Part shown: positions 1 to 5,738 of the stretch, one piece after another | Layout of the letters: every line of letters begins with the position of its first letter | Position numbering within the stretch: position 1 is the first letter of the stretch | Assembly (NCBI GenBank): GCA_025449435.1 | Contig: JANWJO010000128.1 | Span: 1-5,738, forward strand | Direction of reading: 5' to 3' | Source: Chloroflexota bacterium | Lineage (GTDB): Bacteria; Chloroflexota; UBA4733 | DNA: 5,738 nt | Translations under genes and position numbers: made by a program | The notes under the pieces: model-generated | Told to the model about the DNA's origin: nothing | Databases searched by the model: none | Seen by the model: the letters and a program-made list of their open reading frames with translations, nothing else

Positions 1-492
1 ACAATCATGGCTGAGCATGTGCAGCGGCGCGAGGTTGGGGCAGTGGGCGCGCGATTGATCAATCCGAACGGCACGATTGAGCACGCTGGTCTTGTTCTTG
101 GCGTGAATGGAATCGCGCAGTCCGCTTTTCACAGTTTCCCTGCGGAGCACCCAGGGGTGAACCGTCAATTGCAGATGACCCGCAACTCTAGCGCGATCAC
201 GGGCGCCTGCCTGTTGACGCGGCGCGAAGTTTTTCAAGAGATCGGCGGATTCGACCAGACGCTCTCGGACAAATTCGCAGCGATCGATCTTTGTCTCAAA
301 ATGCGCCGGGCCGGTTATCTGATTGTTTACACTCCGCTTGCAAAGCTTTGTTGGGACGCTTCATCGGGCGACGACATCGACACGAGCAGCGCAGCGGTTA
401 TGCGCCAGCGCTGGTCTGACGTCTTAGAGCGAGATCCTTACTACAATCCGAATCTCTCTCGGGAGCGCGCAGACTTTTCGTTAGGCGACTGA
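1..492 (+). CDS. Family 2 glycosyltransferase, C-terminal part (5' end outside window)
   Basis: The frame is open from base 1 and ends at TGA 490-492. The ATG at 7 is probably internal, because T-I-M-A-E-H reads as continuous family sequence. The visible 163 residues match the C-terminal half of GT2 (GT-A fold) enzymes of the rhamnosyltransferase/O-antigen type, which move a sugar from a nucleotide donor onto a glycan at the inner face of the membrane. Landmarks are EVGAVGARL followed by N-G-T-I-E-H-A-G, then ITGACLLTRREVF, GGFDQTL, the D-L-C-L-K helix, AGYLIVYTP, and a typical family ending, DPYYNPNLS...DFSL. The C-terminus therefore looks complete, not truncated. Oddity: where relatives usually have N/E-D-V-D before LCL, this protein has A-A-I-D, and the usual His after the YTP..L strand is Trp (LCWD). 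Activity is thus uncertain. It is convergent with the kelch genes. The family call is confident; the sugar specificity is unknown. Confidence 0.88.
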   Translation, partial: TIMAEHVQRREVGAVGARLINPNGTIEHAGLVLGVNGIAQSAFHSFPAEHPGVNRQLQMTRNSSAITGACLLTRREVFQEIGGFDQTLSDKFAAIDLCLKMRRAGYLIVYTPLAKLCWDASSGDDIDTSSAAVMRQRWSDVLERDPYYNPNLSRERADFSLGD

Positions 493-509
493 GGTGCCGT
501 TCGCCCGGT

Positions 510-529
510 CGCCCGGAACCTCCGGGGCG
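510..529. other. GC-rich inverted repeat in the convergent gene gap
   Basis: Bases 510-516 can pair with 522-529 as a seven-pair GC-rich stem with one bulged G and a five-base loop (AACCT). It sits 18 bases after the glycosyltransferase stop and 60 bases beyond the end of the kelch gene. It could slow or stop transcription from either side, but no T-run follows on either strand, so it is not a standard intrinsic terminator. A second, weaker hairpin lies at 549-575 (AAGCCA...TGGCTT). The rest of the 96-bp gap (493-588) shows nothing recognisable. Confidence 0.3.
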
Positions 530-588
530 GTGCCTTAAAGAAGCATCGAAGCCATTGACTCCAATCAGTTGGCTTTCAAAAGGCAATA

Positions 589-3500
589 TTATTGCAGGTC
601 GTACACTTCCACGAGACCAACCCCGGTGGTGTCGTTTACACCGCGCACAATCGCCGTGTAGTTGCCCGGTGGCAGGTCTGCTATGATCGCAGACTCCCTT
701 CCGTCCCCGGGAGCATGCCGGCTGACTACAATATCGATTACCTGATTGCTGGTAATGATTCCGCCAATTACTGTACTCTGCCAGTTATCATTAGAGGCAA
801 TCAAAGCTCCTGTGGCATTGTGCAGTTCCAAGGTGGGATTAGCCAATGCACTGGGAATGTTGTATGGAGGTGCGCCGAGCTCAGGACCTATGGCGCGCAC
901 AATTACCCTCTTTGACTCAGTTCCTTGAACAATGAAACCTCCAATCATGACGTTATCGCCCGTCTGCACAAAGGAGCGCGTACTGATATTGCCGAGGATT
1001 GAAGCAGCCTCGGTGTTAAGATCGTATACTTCCACGAGAGCAACTCCGGTCATGTTATCCACGCCGCGCACGATCGCGGTGTAGTTCCCCGGTGACAGGT
1101 CTGCGATGATCGCAGATTCCCTTCCATCTGTGGGTGCATGTCCGCTGTCGCGAATCTCACCGACTTGATTACTGGTGATGATCCCGCCGATCATCGTAGT
1201 CTGCCAGTTATCATTAGAGGCAATCAAAGCTCCAGTGCCGTTATGCAGCTCTAATGTCGGGTTAGTCAACGCATTGGGAATATTATATGGAGGTGCACCG
1301 AGCTCAGGGCCTATGGCGCGGATAATCACTCTCTTTGATTGACTCCCTTCAACAATGAACCCGCCAATCATCACCTTGTCACCCGTCTGCACAAAGGCGC
1401 GCGTACTGATGTTACCTAATTGCGACACGCTCGCGCAGTATCTTCCGCCAGTGCTGGTAACAATGTTCAAGGGACCGTATTGTCCGCCCCAGACGATCAT
1501 TTCACTGCCGGTCCAGACGGCGGTGTGAGACGAGCGGCCAGTAGGCGCGTTAGTGGTGCTAGTGGCTGTCCAGCTGTCAGTGCCAGGACGGTATTTGCCG
1601 CCAGTATTTAAGAAGTGATCGTTGCCGTCAGAGAAATATCCGCCCCAGAGGATCATTTCATTGTTGGTCCATACTGCCGTATGTGTGGAGCGCGGAGCGG
1701 GTGCATCGGCAGTGCTAGTGAATGTCCAACTATTCGTGCCTGGATTGTACCTCCCGCCGGTATTCAAATAGTGATCACCAGCGTCGTAAAAATACCCGCC
1801 CCACACGATCATTTCAGCGCCGGTCCAGACTGCCGTGTGAGAATTCCGGCCAGAAGGCGCGTTGGTGGTGCTCGTTGCTATCCAGCCATTTGTTACCGGA
1901 TTGTATCGGCCGCCGGTGTTCATACCGAGACCACTGCTGCTTACTCCACCCCACACGATCATTTCACTGCCGGTCCACACTGCCGTGTGATCATCTCGGC
2001 CAGATGGGCTGTTGATGATGCTAGTTGCCGTCCAACTGTTCGTGCCGGGATTGTACCTTCCGCCGGTATTCAGGTAGTGTTCGCTGCCATCATAAAAAAA
2101 CCCGCCCCAGACGATCATTTCATTACCAGTCCAAACTGCCGTGTGAAGGTATCGTGGACCAGGGGCGTTAATGGTGCTGGTAGTTGTCCAGTTATTTGTG
2201 GCGGGATTGTATCTTCCGCCAGTGTTGAGATAGTCCGATTGGCCCGCGCCACCCCAGATGATCATTTCACTACCGGTCCACACCGCCGTGGGAAAGAAGC
2301 GAGCGTCGGGCGCGTTAGTGGTGCTGGTGGCTGTCCAATTGTCCGTGCTGGGATTGTATCTCCCGCCGCTATTCAAGTACGAGAAACCGGTCCCTACGCC
2401 GCCCCACACGATCATCTCACTGCCGGTCCAGACCGCGGTGTGAAACTCTCGGGAAACAGGTACGTTGATGTTGGTGGCTGTCCAACTTTTCGAGCTCGGA
2501 TTGTATCTGCCGCCACTGTTCAAAAGGTTGTCGTTATCGGATCCACCCCAGATTATCATCTCATGGCCTGTCCACACTGCCGTGTGAAAACCCCGCGCAG
2601 TAGGCGCGTTAGCGGTGCTAGTAGCTGCCCAAGTATTCATGCTGGGATTGTATCTACCGCCAGTGTTCAAGTAGACTGGGCCATCACCACCCCAGATGAT
2701 CATCTCGCTGCCGGTCCATACCGCCGTGTGATCGAATCGAAAGCCGGGCGCGTTCATGGTGCTGGTAGCTGTCCAGTCGTCCGTGTTGGGATTGTATCTT
2801 CCACCTGTGTTGCCACCGCCTCCTCCCCAGACGATCATTTCACTGCCGGTCCACACTGCTGTGTGACTGTCTCGCGCTGTGGGCGCGTTGGTGGTACTGG
2901 TGGCTGTCCAACTGTTCGAGCTAGGATTGTATCTTCCTCCTGTGTTTAGGCCCCCGACGACATTATTTTCTCCACCCCAGACGATCATCTTACCGCCAGC
3001 CCAGACTGCCGTATGACGGTCTCGCGCAGCAGGCGCATTGATAGTGCTAGTAGCCGTCCAACTGTCCGTATTGGGATTATATCTACCACCCGTGTTCAGA
3101 CGATGTCCAAATCGATCATCTCCGCCCCAGATGATCATTTGATTGTCAGTCCACACTGCCGTGTGGCTTGATCGTGCAGAGGGAGCATTGGCGATGCTGG
3201 TGGCTATCCAACTATCAGTGCTGGGATTGTATTTCCCACCCGTGTTCAAAGGGAAATTTTCATCTTGGCCACCCCAGATAATCATTTCCATTCCAGTCCA
3301 AACTGCCGTATGGCCAGCCCGGGCAGCAGGCGCATTGGTCGTGCTGGTAGGTGTCCAGCTGTCTGTGCCAGGAGTATATTTGCCACCCATATTGGAAAGG
3401 ATGGAGCCGCCCCACACAATCATTTCGCTGCCTGTCCAGATGGCTGTATGAGAGGATCGGGCATCCGGGGGTCCATTAGTGGCAGTCCAGGTATCTTCAA

Positions 3501-4596
3501 CGCATCCGGCGCCCTCCGATATTGTGGGAAGCGTATAGTTCGAAGTCACTGCCGCCATGACCTTTGGTAACTGGTTTTCCACTCTGGCTCTCCAGGACTC
3601 CACTGGCTCCTTGGGCCATTCAACGGTAGCAAGGTTTAATTGCTCCTTGGTTTTCTTAACTACTGCAGTCGCGTAGTAACGGCTTTCATCTTCCTGCAAT
3701 GGGCTTATCACTCCCGTTTTGATCTCTGTTACTGGCGCGCCTTGTGCAGCCGAGCCGCCTGCGCCAGAAGCCCCGGGCGAGCCGGGCATGCCTGCCGCTA
3801 CAGCGCCGTCGCTCAATATTGCGGATAACTTGTGCACGGTTTCGTCCCATTCGCGGCTGTTTAACTTAACGTTGCGTGCTGAATCCTGCCGTTGTAGGGC
3901 GGGCGCTCCATCTGCCCGTTGTTTGTTCGGCAAGCGATGCGTTTGCCCTACAGCTTCGCCGCTGTCGCTTTTGGCGAATTCAATCTCCCTGTACGTTCCG
4001 CTGGTCTGTTTCATTTGCTCGACCGTGTTGTGCACTTGCAGGTCAGCCTCCGCACGCTGCTTTAGTTCACCGTGAATTCTTTGGTCGTGGGCATAAAGAT
4101 TTGTTACCAGACGCTCTACGAGCGCGGGCCGGGCGACGCACTCAGCAACAACAGAGGGATCATTCCCGAGTGCTTCAAAGAGTTCGCGTAACACCTCGGG
4201 TTGTTTGGTGTGCTGCGCCATACGCTCCATTTCAGCCTGTAACTGCTCGGCAGTAATAGGCTGTTGCCAGTAATCCTCCAAAGCCTGTGAGCTGCGCAGA
4301 TGATCTGCGACCTTCTTTTCCAGCTCTGCTTGAGACATCACGGCATTCAGCGACTGATTGGAATCGAGGCGATCATTTGGCAAGATGAGATGACGCCAGT
4401 AAACGTTCTCGATCGCTCGTTGATAGGATACGCGCTCTGCAAAGGTGATTCCGGCAGCTGCCGGATGGGAAACTCTTGCCGGCGTTTCGGCATGGAAGAA
4501 AGCCAACAAGGTCCCTGTTAGGATTGAACATGCCGCTCCGCAAACAAGAAGAACGATTAAGACACGCGCGGATCGAGTTGTGGACTTTTTTTTCAT
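589..4596 (-). CDS. Exported 14-repeat kelch beta-propeller protein with SurA_N-like N-terminus and two C-terminal 134-aa modules (protein A)
   Basis: Complete 1335-residue protein. Residues 1-40 have a basic start (MKKK..R..R) and a hydrophobic stretch at 11-34, a signal peptide or membrane anchor. Residues 50-200 are helical and charged and resemble the N-terminal helical region of SurA/parvulin-type foldases (ERVSYQRAIENVYW, ITAEQLQAEM, QPEVLRELFEALGNDP), but no PpiC isomerase domain follows. Residues 269-288 form a Gly/Ala/Pro linker. Residues 368-1053 carry 14 kelch-type repeats (R..HTAVWTG.EMI.WGG...NTGGRYNP.T.SW). Residues 1060-1193 and 1201-1334 are two copies of a secreted-protein module seen also in the upstream neighbour. 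The start is favoured because it directly precedes the export signal, the next in-frame Met is residue 87, and it lies 14 bp after the upstream stop. No purine-rich ribosome site is visible, so coupling to the upstream gene is plausible. It is probably a periplasmic or surface binding/scaffold protein; no catalytic residues were recognised. Confidence 0.9.
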   Translation of the reverse strand: MKKKSTTRSARVLIVLLVCGAACSILTGTLLAFFHAETPARVSHPAAAGITFAERVSYQRAIENVYWRHLILPNDRLDSNQSLNAVMSQAELEKKVADHLRSSQALEDYWQQPITAEQLQAEMERMAQHTKQPEVLRELFEALGNDPSVVAECVARPALVERLVTNLYAHDQRIHGELKQRAEADLQVHNTVEQMKQTSGTYREIEFAKSDSGEAVGQTHRLPNKQRADGAPALQRQDSARNVKLNSREWDETVHKLSAILSDGAVAAGMPGSPGASGAGGSAAQGAPVTEIKTGVISPLQEDESRYYATAVVKKTKEQLNLATVEWPKEPVESWRARVENQLPKVMAAVTSNYTLPTISEGAGCVEDTWTATNGPPDARSSHTAIWTGSEMIVWGGSILSNMGGKYTPGTDSWTPTSTTNAPAARAGHTAVWTGMEMIIWGGQDENFPLNTGGKYNPSTDSWIATSIANAPSARSSHTAVWTDNQMIIWGGDDRFGHRLNTGGRYNPNTDSWTATSTINAPAARDRHTAVWAGGKMIVWGGENNVVGGLNTGGRYNPSSNSWTATSTTNAPTARDSHTAVWTGSEMIVWGGGGGNTGGRYNPNTDDWTATSTMNAPGFRFDHTAVWTGSEMIIWGGDGPVYLNTGGRYNPSMNTWAATSTANAPTARGFHTAVWTGHEMIIWGGSDNDNLLNSGGRYNPSSKSWTATNINVPVSREFHTAVWTGSEMIVWGGVGTGFSYLNSGGRYNPSTDNWTATSTTNAPDARFFPTAVWTGSEMIIWGGAGQSDYLNTGGRYNPATNNWTTTSTINAPGPRYLHTAVWTGNEMIVWGGFFYDGSEHYLNTGGRYNPGTNSWTATSIINSPSGRDDHTAVWTGSEMIVWGGVSSSGLGMNTGGRYNPVTNGWIATSTTNAPSGRNSHTAVWTGAEMIVWGGYFYDAGDHYLNTGGRYNPGTNSWTFTSTADAPAPRSTHTAVWTNNEMILWGGYFSDGNDHFLNTGGKYRPGTDSWTATSTTNAPTGRSSHTAVWTGSEMIVWGGQYGPLNIVTSTGGRYCASVSQLGNISTRAFVQTGDKVMIGGFIVEGSQSKRVIIRAIGPELGAPPYNIPNALTNPTLELHNGTGALIASNDNWQTTMIGGIITSNQVGEIRDSGHAPTDGRESAIIADLSPGNYTAIVRGVDNMTGVALVEVYDLNTEAASILGNISTRSFVQTGDNVMIGGFIVQGTESKRVIVRAIGPELGAPPYNIPSALANPTLELHNATGALIASNDNWQSTVIGGIITSNQVIDIVVSRHAPGDGRESAIIADLPPGNYTAIVRGVNDTTGVGLVEVYDLQ
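595..996 (-). repeat. C-terminal 134-aa module, copy A2 (402 bp)
   Basis: Second C-terminal module of protein A, residues 1201-1334, followed by a single Gln and the stop. It runs from LGNISTRSFVQTGDNVMIGG to GLVEVYDL. The second half (TLELH..TGALIASNDNW ... SAIIADLPPGNYTAIVRGV) resembles the beta-sandwich pattern of pre-peptidase C-terminal (PPC) domains. By hand count it differs from copy B2 at about 17 of 134 residues and from A1 at about 22. It contains no cysteine. Confidence 0.85.
1018..1419 (-). repeat. C-terminal 134-aa module, copy A1 (402 bp)
   Basis: First C-terminal module of protein A, residues 1060-1193, directly after the last kelch unit (GGRYCASVSQ) and joined to copy A2 by the seven-residue linker NTEAASI. 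It has the same length as the other three copies. It carries TRAFVQTG and RVIIRAIGPE, like copy B1, where the second copies have TRSFVQTG and RVIVRAIGPE. By hand count it differs from A2 at about 22 of 134 residues and from B1 at about 31. Confidence 0.85.
1438..3495 (-). repeat. 14 tandem kelch-type repeats within protein A
   Basis: Fourteen units follow one another, each with W.AT....AP..R..HTAVWTG.EMI(V/I)WGG and then a variable loop and (N)(T/S)GG(R/K)Y.P. Distances from one WGG to the next, in order, are 46, 49, 50, 50, 45, 48, 48, 50, 49, 52, 50, 52 and 52 residues. The variation comes mostly from the loop after WGG (3 to 10 residues). At the DNA level the strongest core is the segment encoding HTAVWTG.EMI.WGG, recurring about every 138-158 bp. 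In known kelch proteins each repeat is one four-stranded blade of a beta-propeller, usually with 6-7 blades. Unit 9 has Pro for the conserved His, and units 1 and 8 are short between Trp and His. Confidence 0.9.
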
Positions 4597-4610
4597 TAGA
4601 GTTTGGACTA

Positions 4611-5738
4611 TTAATGCAGGTCGTACACCTCAACGAGACCTACCCCGGTCGTGTCGTTTACGCCGCGCACAATTGCGGTGTAGTTGCCCGGTGGCAGTTC
4701 CGCAATGATGGCCGACTCCCTTCCGTCCGCTGGCGCCCGCCCACTGGAAAGAATATCGCGCACTTGGCTGCTCGTGATGATCCCACCGATTATCGTCGTT
4801 CTCCAATTATCATTCGAGGCAATCAAAGCTCCCATGCCATCGTGCAGTTCCAAGGTGGGATTAGCCAATGCATTGGGAATATTATATGGAGGTGCACCGA
4901 GCTCAGGACCTATGGCACGAACAATCACTCTCTTTGCGGCCGTTCCTTGAACAATGAAACCGCCAATCATGACGTTGTCACCAGTCTGCACAAAGCTGCG
5001 AGTGCTGATATTGCCAAGAATGGAAATAGTGTTAGCGCTAAGATCATACACTTCCACGAGACCGACTCCAGCGGTGTTATTTACACCACTCACAATCGCG
5101 GTGTAATTTCCCGGTAGCAGATCTGCAATGATCGCCGACTCGAATGGATTGGCCGGAGCGTGTCCGCTGTTCTGGATATCGGTGACTTGGTTCCGTGTGA
5201 TAACACCGCCGATTATCGTATGCTGCCAGTCATCATTGGAACCGATCACTGCTCCGGCCGCATTGTGTAGTTCCAATCTCGGGTTAGCCAATGCGTTGGG
5301 AATATTATAGGGAGGCGCGCCGAGCTCAGGGCCGATTGCACGAATAATGACTCTCTTTGGTCCGGTTCCTTGAACGATGAAGCCGCCAATCATCACGTTG
5401 TTGCCCGTCTGGACAAACGCGCGAGTACTGATGTTCCCTAGCTGCGCTGGAGGCCCGGGCGCGCAGTATCTTCCGCCAGTGCTGGTAGAAGTGTTGGAAT
5501 AAAGTATTCCTCCCCAGATGATCATTTCGTTACCAGTCCATACTGCCGTGTGATGATATCGACCCTCCGGCGCGTCGACGGTACTGGTAGGTGTCCAGCT
5601 GTCCGTGCCGGGATCGTATCGCCCACCGGTGTTGAAATAATATCCCAATAAGTCGAAATCACCGTGACCTCCCCAGACGATCATTTCGCTACCGGTCCAA
5701 ACCGCAGTGTGACCAGAACGAGCCGTGGGGGCATTAGT
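4611..5738 (-). CDS. Kelch-repeat protein with two C-terminal 134-aa modules, C-terminal part (protein B; 5' end outside window)
   Basis: The minus-strand frame is open to base 5738 and ends with TAA at 4613-4611, giving 375 visible residues. The Met codon at 5684 lies inside a kelch unit (GSEMIVWGG), so it is not the start; 18 more in-frame codons reach the edge. Fragment residues 1-91 hold two kelch units (HTAVWTGSEMIVWGG and HTAVWTGNEMIIWGG) ending in STGGRYC. A Pro-rich joint (APGPPAQ) leads to two 134-residue modules at 100-233 and 241-374. Order, spacing and the homologous stop region match protein A, so the two are tandem paralogs. B lies upstream of A in the same direction with a 14-bp gap, so the pair is probably one transcription unit, its promoter beyond the right edge. 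By analogy with A it is probably an exported beta-propeller protein. Repeat number and N-terminus cannot be known from this window. Confidence 0.88.
   Translation of the reverse strand, partial: TNAPTARSGHTAVWTGSEMIVWGGHGDFDLLGYYFNTGGRYDPGTDSWTPTSTVDAPEGRYHHTAVWTGNEMIIWGGILYSNTSTSTGGRYCAPGPPAQLGNISTRAFVQTGNNVMIGGFIVQGTGPKRVIIRAIGPELGAPPYNIPNALANPRLELHNAAGAVIGSNDDWQHTIIGGVITRNQVTDIQNSGHAPANPFESAIIADLLPGNYTAIVSGVNNTAGVGLVEVYDLSANTISILGNISTRSFVQTGDNVMIGGFIVQGTAAKRVIVRAIGPELGAPPYNIPNALANPTLELHDGMGALIASNDNWRTTIIGGIITSSQVRDILSSGRAPADGRESAIIAELPPGNYTAIVRGVNDTTGVGLVEVYDLH
4617..5018 (-). repeat. C-terminal 134-aa module, copy B2 (402 bp)
   Basis: Last module of protein B, followed by His and the stop. 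It is closest to copy A2 (about 17 differences in 134 residues by hand count). Both share TRSFVQTGDNVMIGGFIVQG and, near the end, PPGNYTAIVRGVNDTTGVG. Nucleotide similarity to A2 continues through the stop codon. Confidence 0.85.
5040..5441 (-). repeat. C-terminal 134-aa module, copy B1 (402 bp)
   Basis: First module of protein B, between the Pro-rich joint after the kelch units and the seven-residue linker SANTISI. It is the most diverged of the four copies: ANPFESAI replaces the DGRESAI seen in the other three, and it has IVSGVNNTAG for IVRGV. By hand count it differs from B2 at about 29 and from A1 at about 31 of 134 residues. It keeps the RAFVQTG and RVIIRAIGPE signature of first-position copies. 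Confidence 0.85.
5466..5738 (-). repeat. Last two kelch-type repeats of protein B (array continues past window edge)
   Basis: Two HTAVWTG.EMI.WGG units are visible, separated by the long loop HGDFDLLGYYF and NTGGRYDPGTDSW. The final unit ends in STSTGGRYC, matching TSTGGRYC at the end of the kelch array in protein A, so these two units correspond to units 13 and 14 there. The upstream unit is cut by the window edge. Confidence 0.85.

Noticed and set aside
398..586. Small minus-strand open frame (62 codons) over the end of the glycosyltransferase and the convergent gap
   Set aside because: It overlaps the well-supported C-terminus of the glycosyltransferase, shows no family resemblance, and has an Arg/Ser/Gly-rich composition typical of a shadow frame.
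589..700. C-terminal sorting signal such as PEP-CTERM or LPXTG
   Set aside because: Both proteins end right after the YDL of the module, with no hydrophobic helix or basic tail.
1615..2949. Long plus-strand open frame (444 codons) antisense to the kelch array
   Set aside because: It stays open because the repeated unit lacks stops in that frame. Its translation is a periodic, Cys/His-rich mirror of the kelch units (DDHFTAGPHCRV-like), with no recognisable start signal. The minus-strand frame has the real domains.
1491..3138. Regularly spaced GATC sites, possibly a methylation-related element
   Set aside because: GATC falls in the codons for E-M-I-V/I-W of each unit and is missing in units 1, 2 and 7, where synonymous codons differ. 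It is a by-product of the repeat.
1438..3495. CRISPR-like or satellite-like periodic repeat array
   Set aside because: The period is about 138-158 bp and uneven, the similarity follows codons of a kelch motif, and the array lies in one continuous reading frame. There are no short identical repeats with unique spacers.
4519..4596. Lipoprotein signal (lipobox) at the N-terminus of protein A
   Set aside because: The candidate G-A-A-C at residues 20-23 lacks the Leu/Val/Ile needed at -3, and the hydrophobic stretch continues past the cysteine. A signal peptide or membrane anchor is more likely.
4476..5117. Plus-strand open frame of 213 codons across the gene A/B junction
   Set aside because: It lies opposite the start of A and the C-terminal modules of B. 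A similar plus-strand frame (starting at 592) occurs opposite the homologous end of A, as expected for a shadow of the duplicated coding sequence.

Overview
The window looks like a piece of a soil- or sediment-type Gram-negative genome, most likely Verrucomicrobiota (Chthoniobacterales-like) or possibly Acidobacteriota. This rests on family recollection: the C-terminal module (LGNISTR.FVQTGDNVMIGGF... RAIGPELG... NPTLELH... SNDNW... LVEVYDL) and SurA_N-like/kelch combinations recur in secreted proteins of those phyla. No rRNA, tRNA or marker gene is present to fix the taxonomy.

Layout: (i) 1-492, plus strand, the C-terminal end of a family 2 glycosyltransferase whose start lies left of the window. 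(ii) 493-588, a 96-bp convergent gap with GC-rich and AT-rich inverted repeats but no convincing terminator. (iii) 589-4596, minus strand, a complete 1335-residue exported protein (called A here). It has an N-terminal hydrophobic export segment, a helical SurA_N-like region, a Gly/Ala/Pro-rich linker, 14 kelch-type repeats and two copies of a 134-residue C-terminal module. (iv) 4597-4610, a 14-bp gap. (v) 4611-5738, minus strand, the C-terminal 375 residues of a second protein (called B) with the same kelch plus two-module architecture, running off the right edge.

A and B are tandem paralogs in one orientation. B lies upstream, and A is probably read from the same transcript, since 14 bp leaves no room for a promoter. 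Both are probably exported beta-propeller proteins acting in the periplasm or on the cell surface, perhaps binding a ligand or partner; no enzymatic residues are recognisable. The glycosyltransferase is convergent with them, and the sequence gives no functional link.

The most interesting features are the internal repeat structure (14 blades, probably 7+7, bracketed by two cysteines), the four copies of an uncharacterised C-terminal module arranged as two direct-repeat pairs 4,022 bp apart, and a glycosyltransferase whose expected catalytic acidic motif appears to be substituted. I found no evidence of a mobile element, CRISPR array, toxin-antitoxin pair or defence system.
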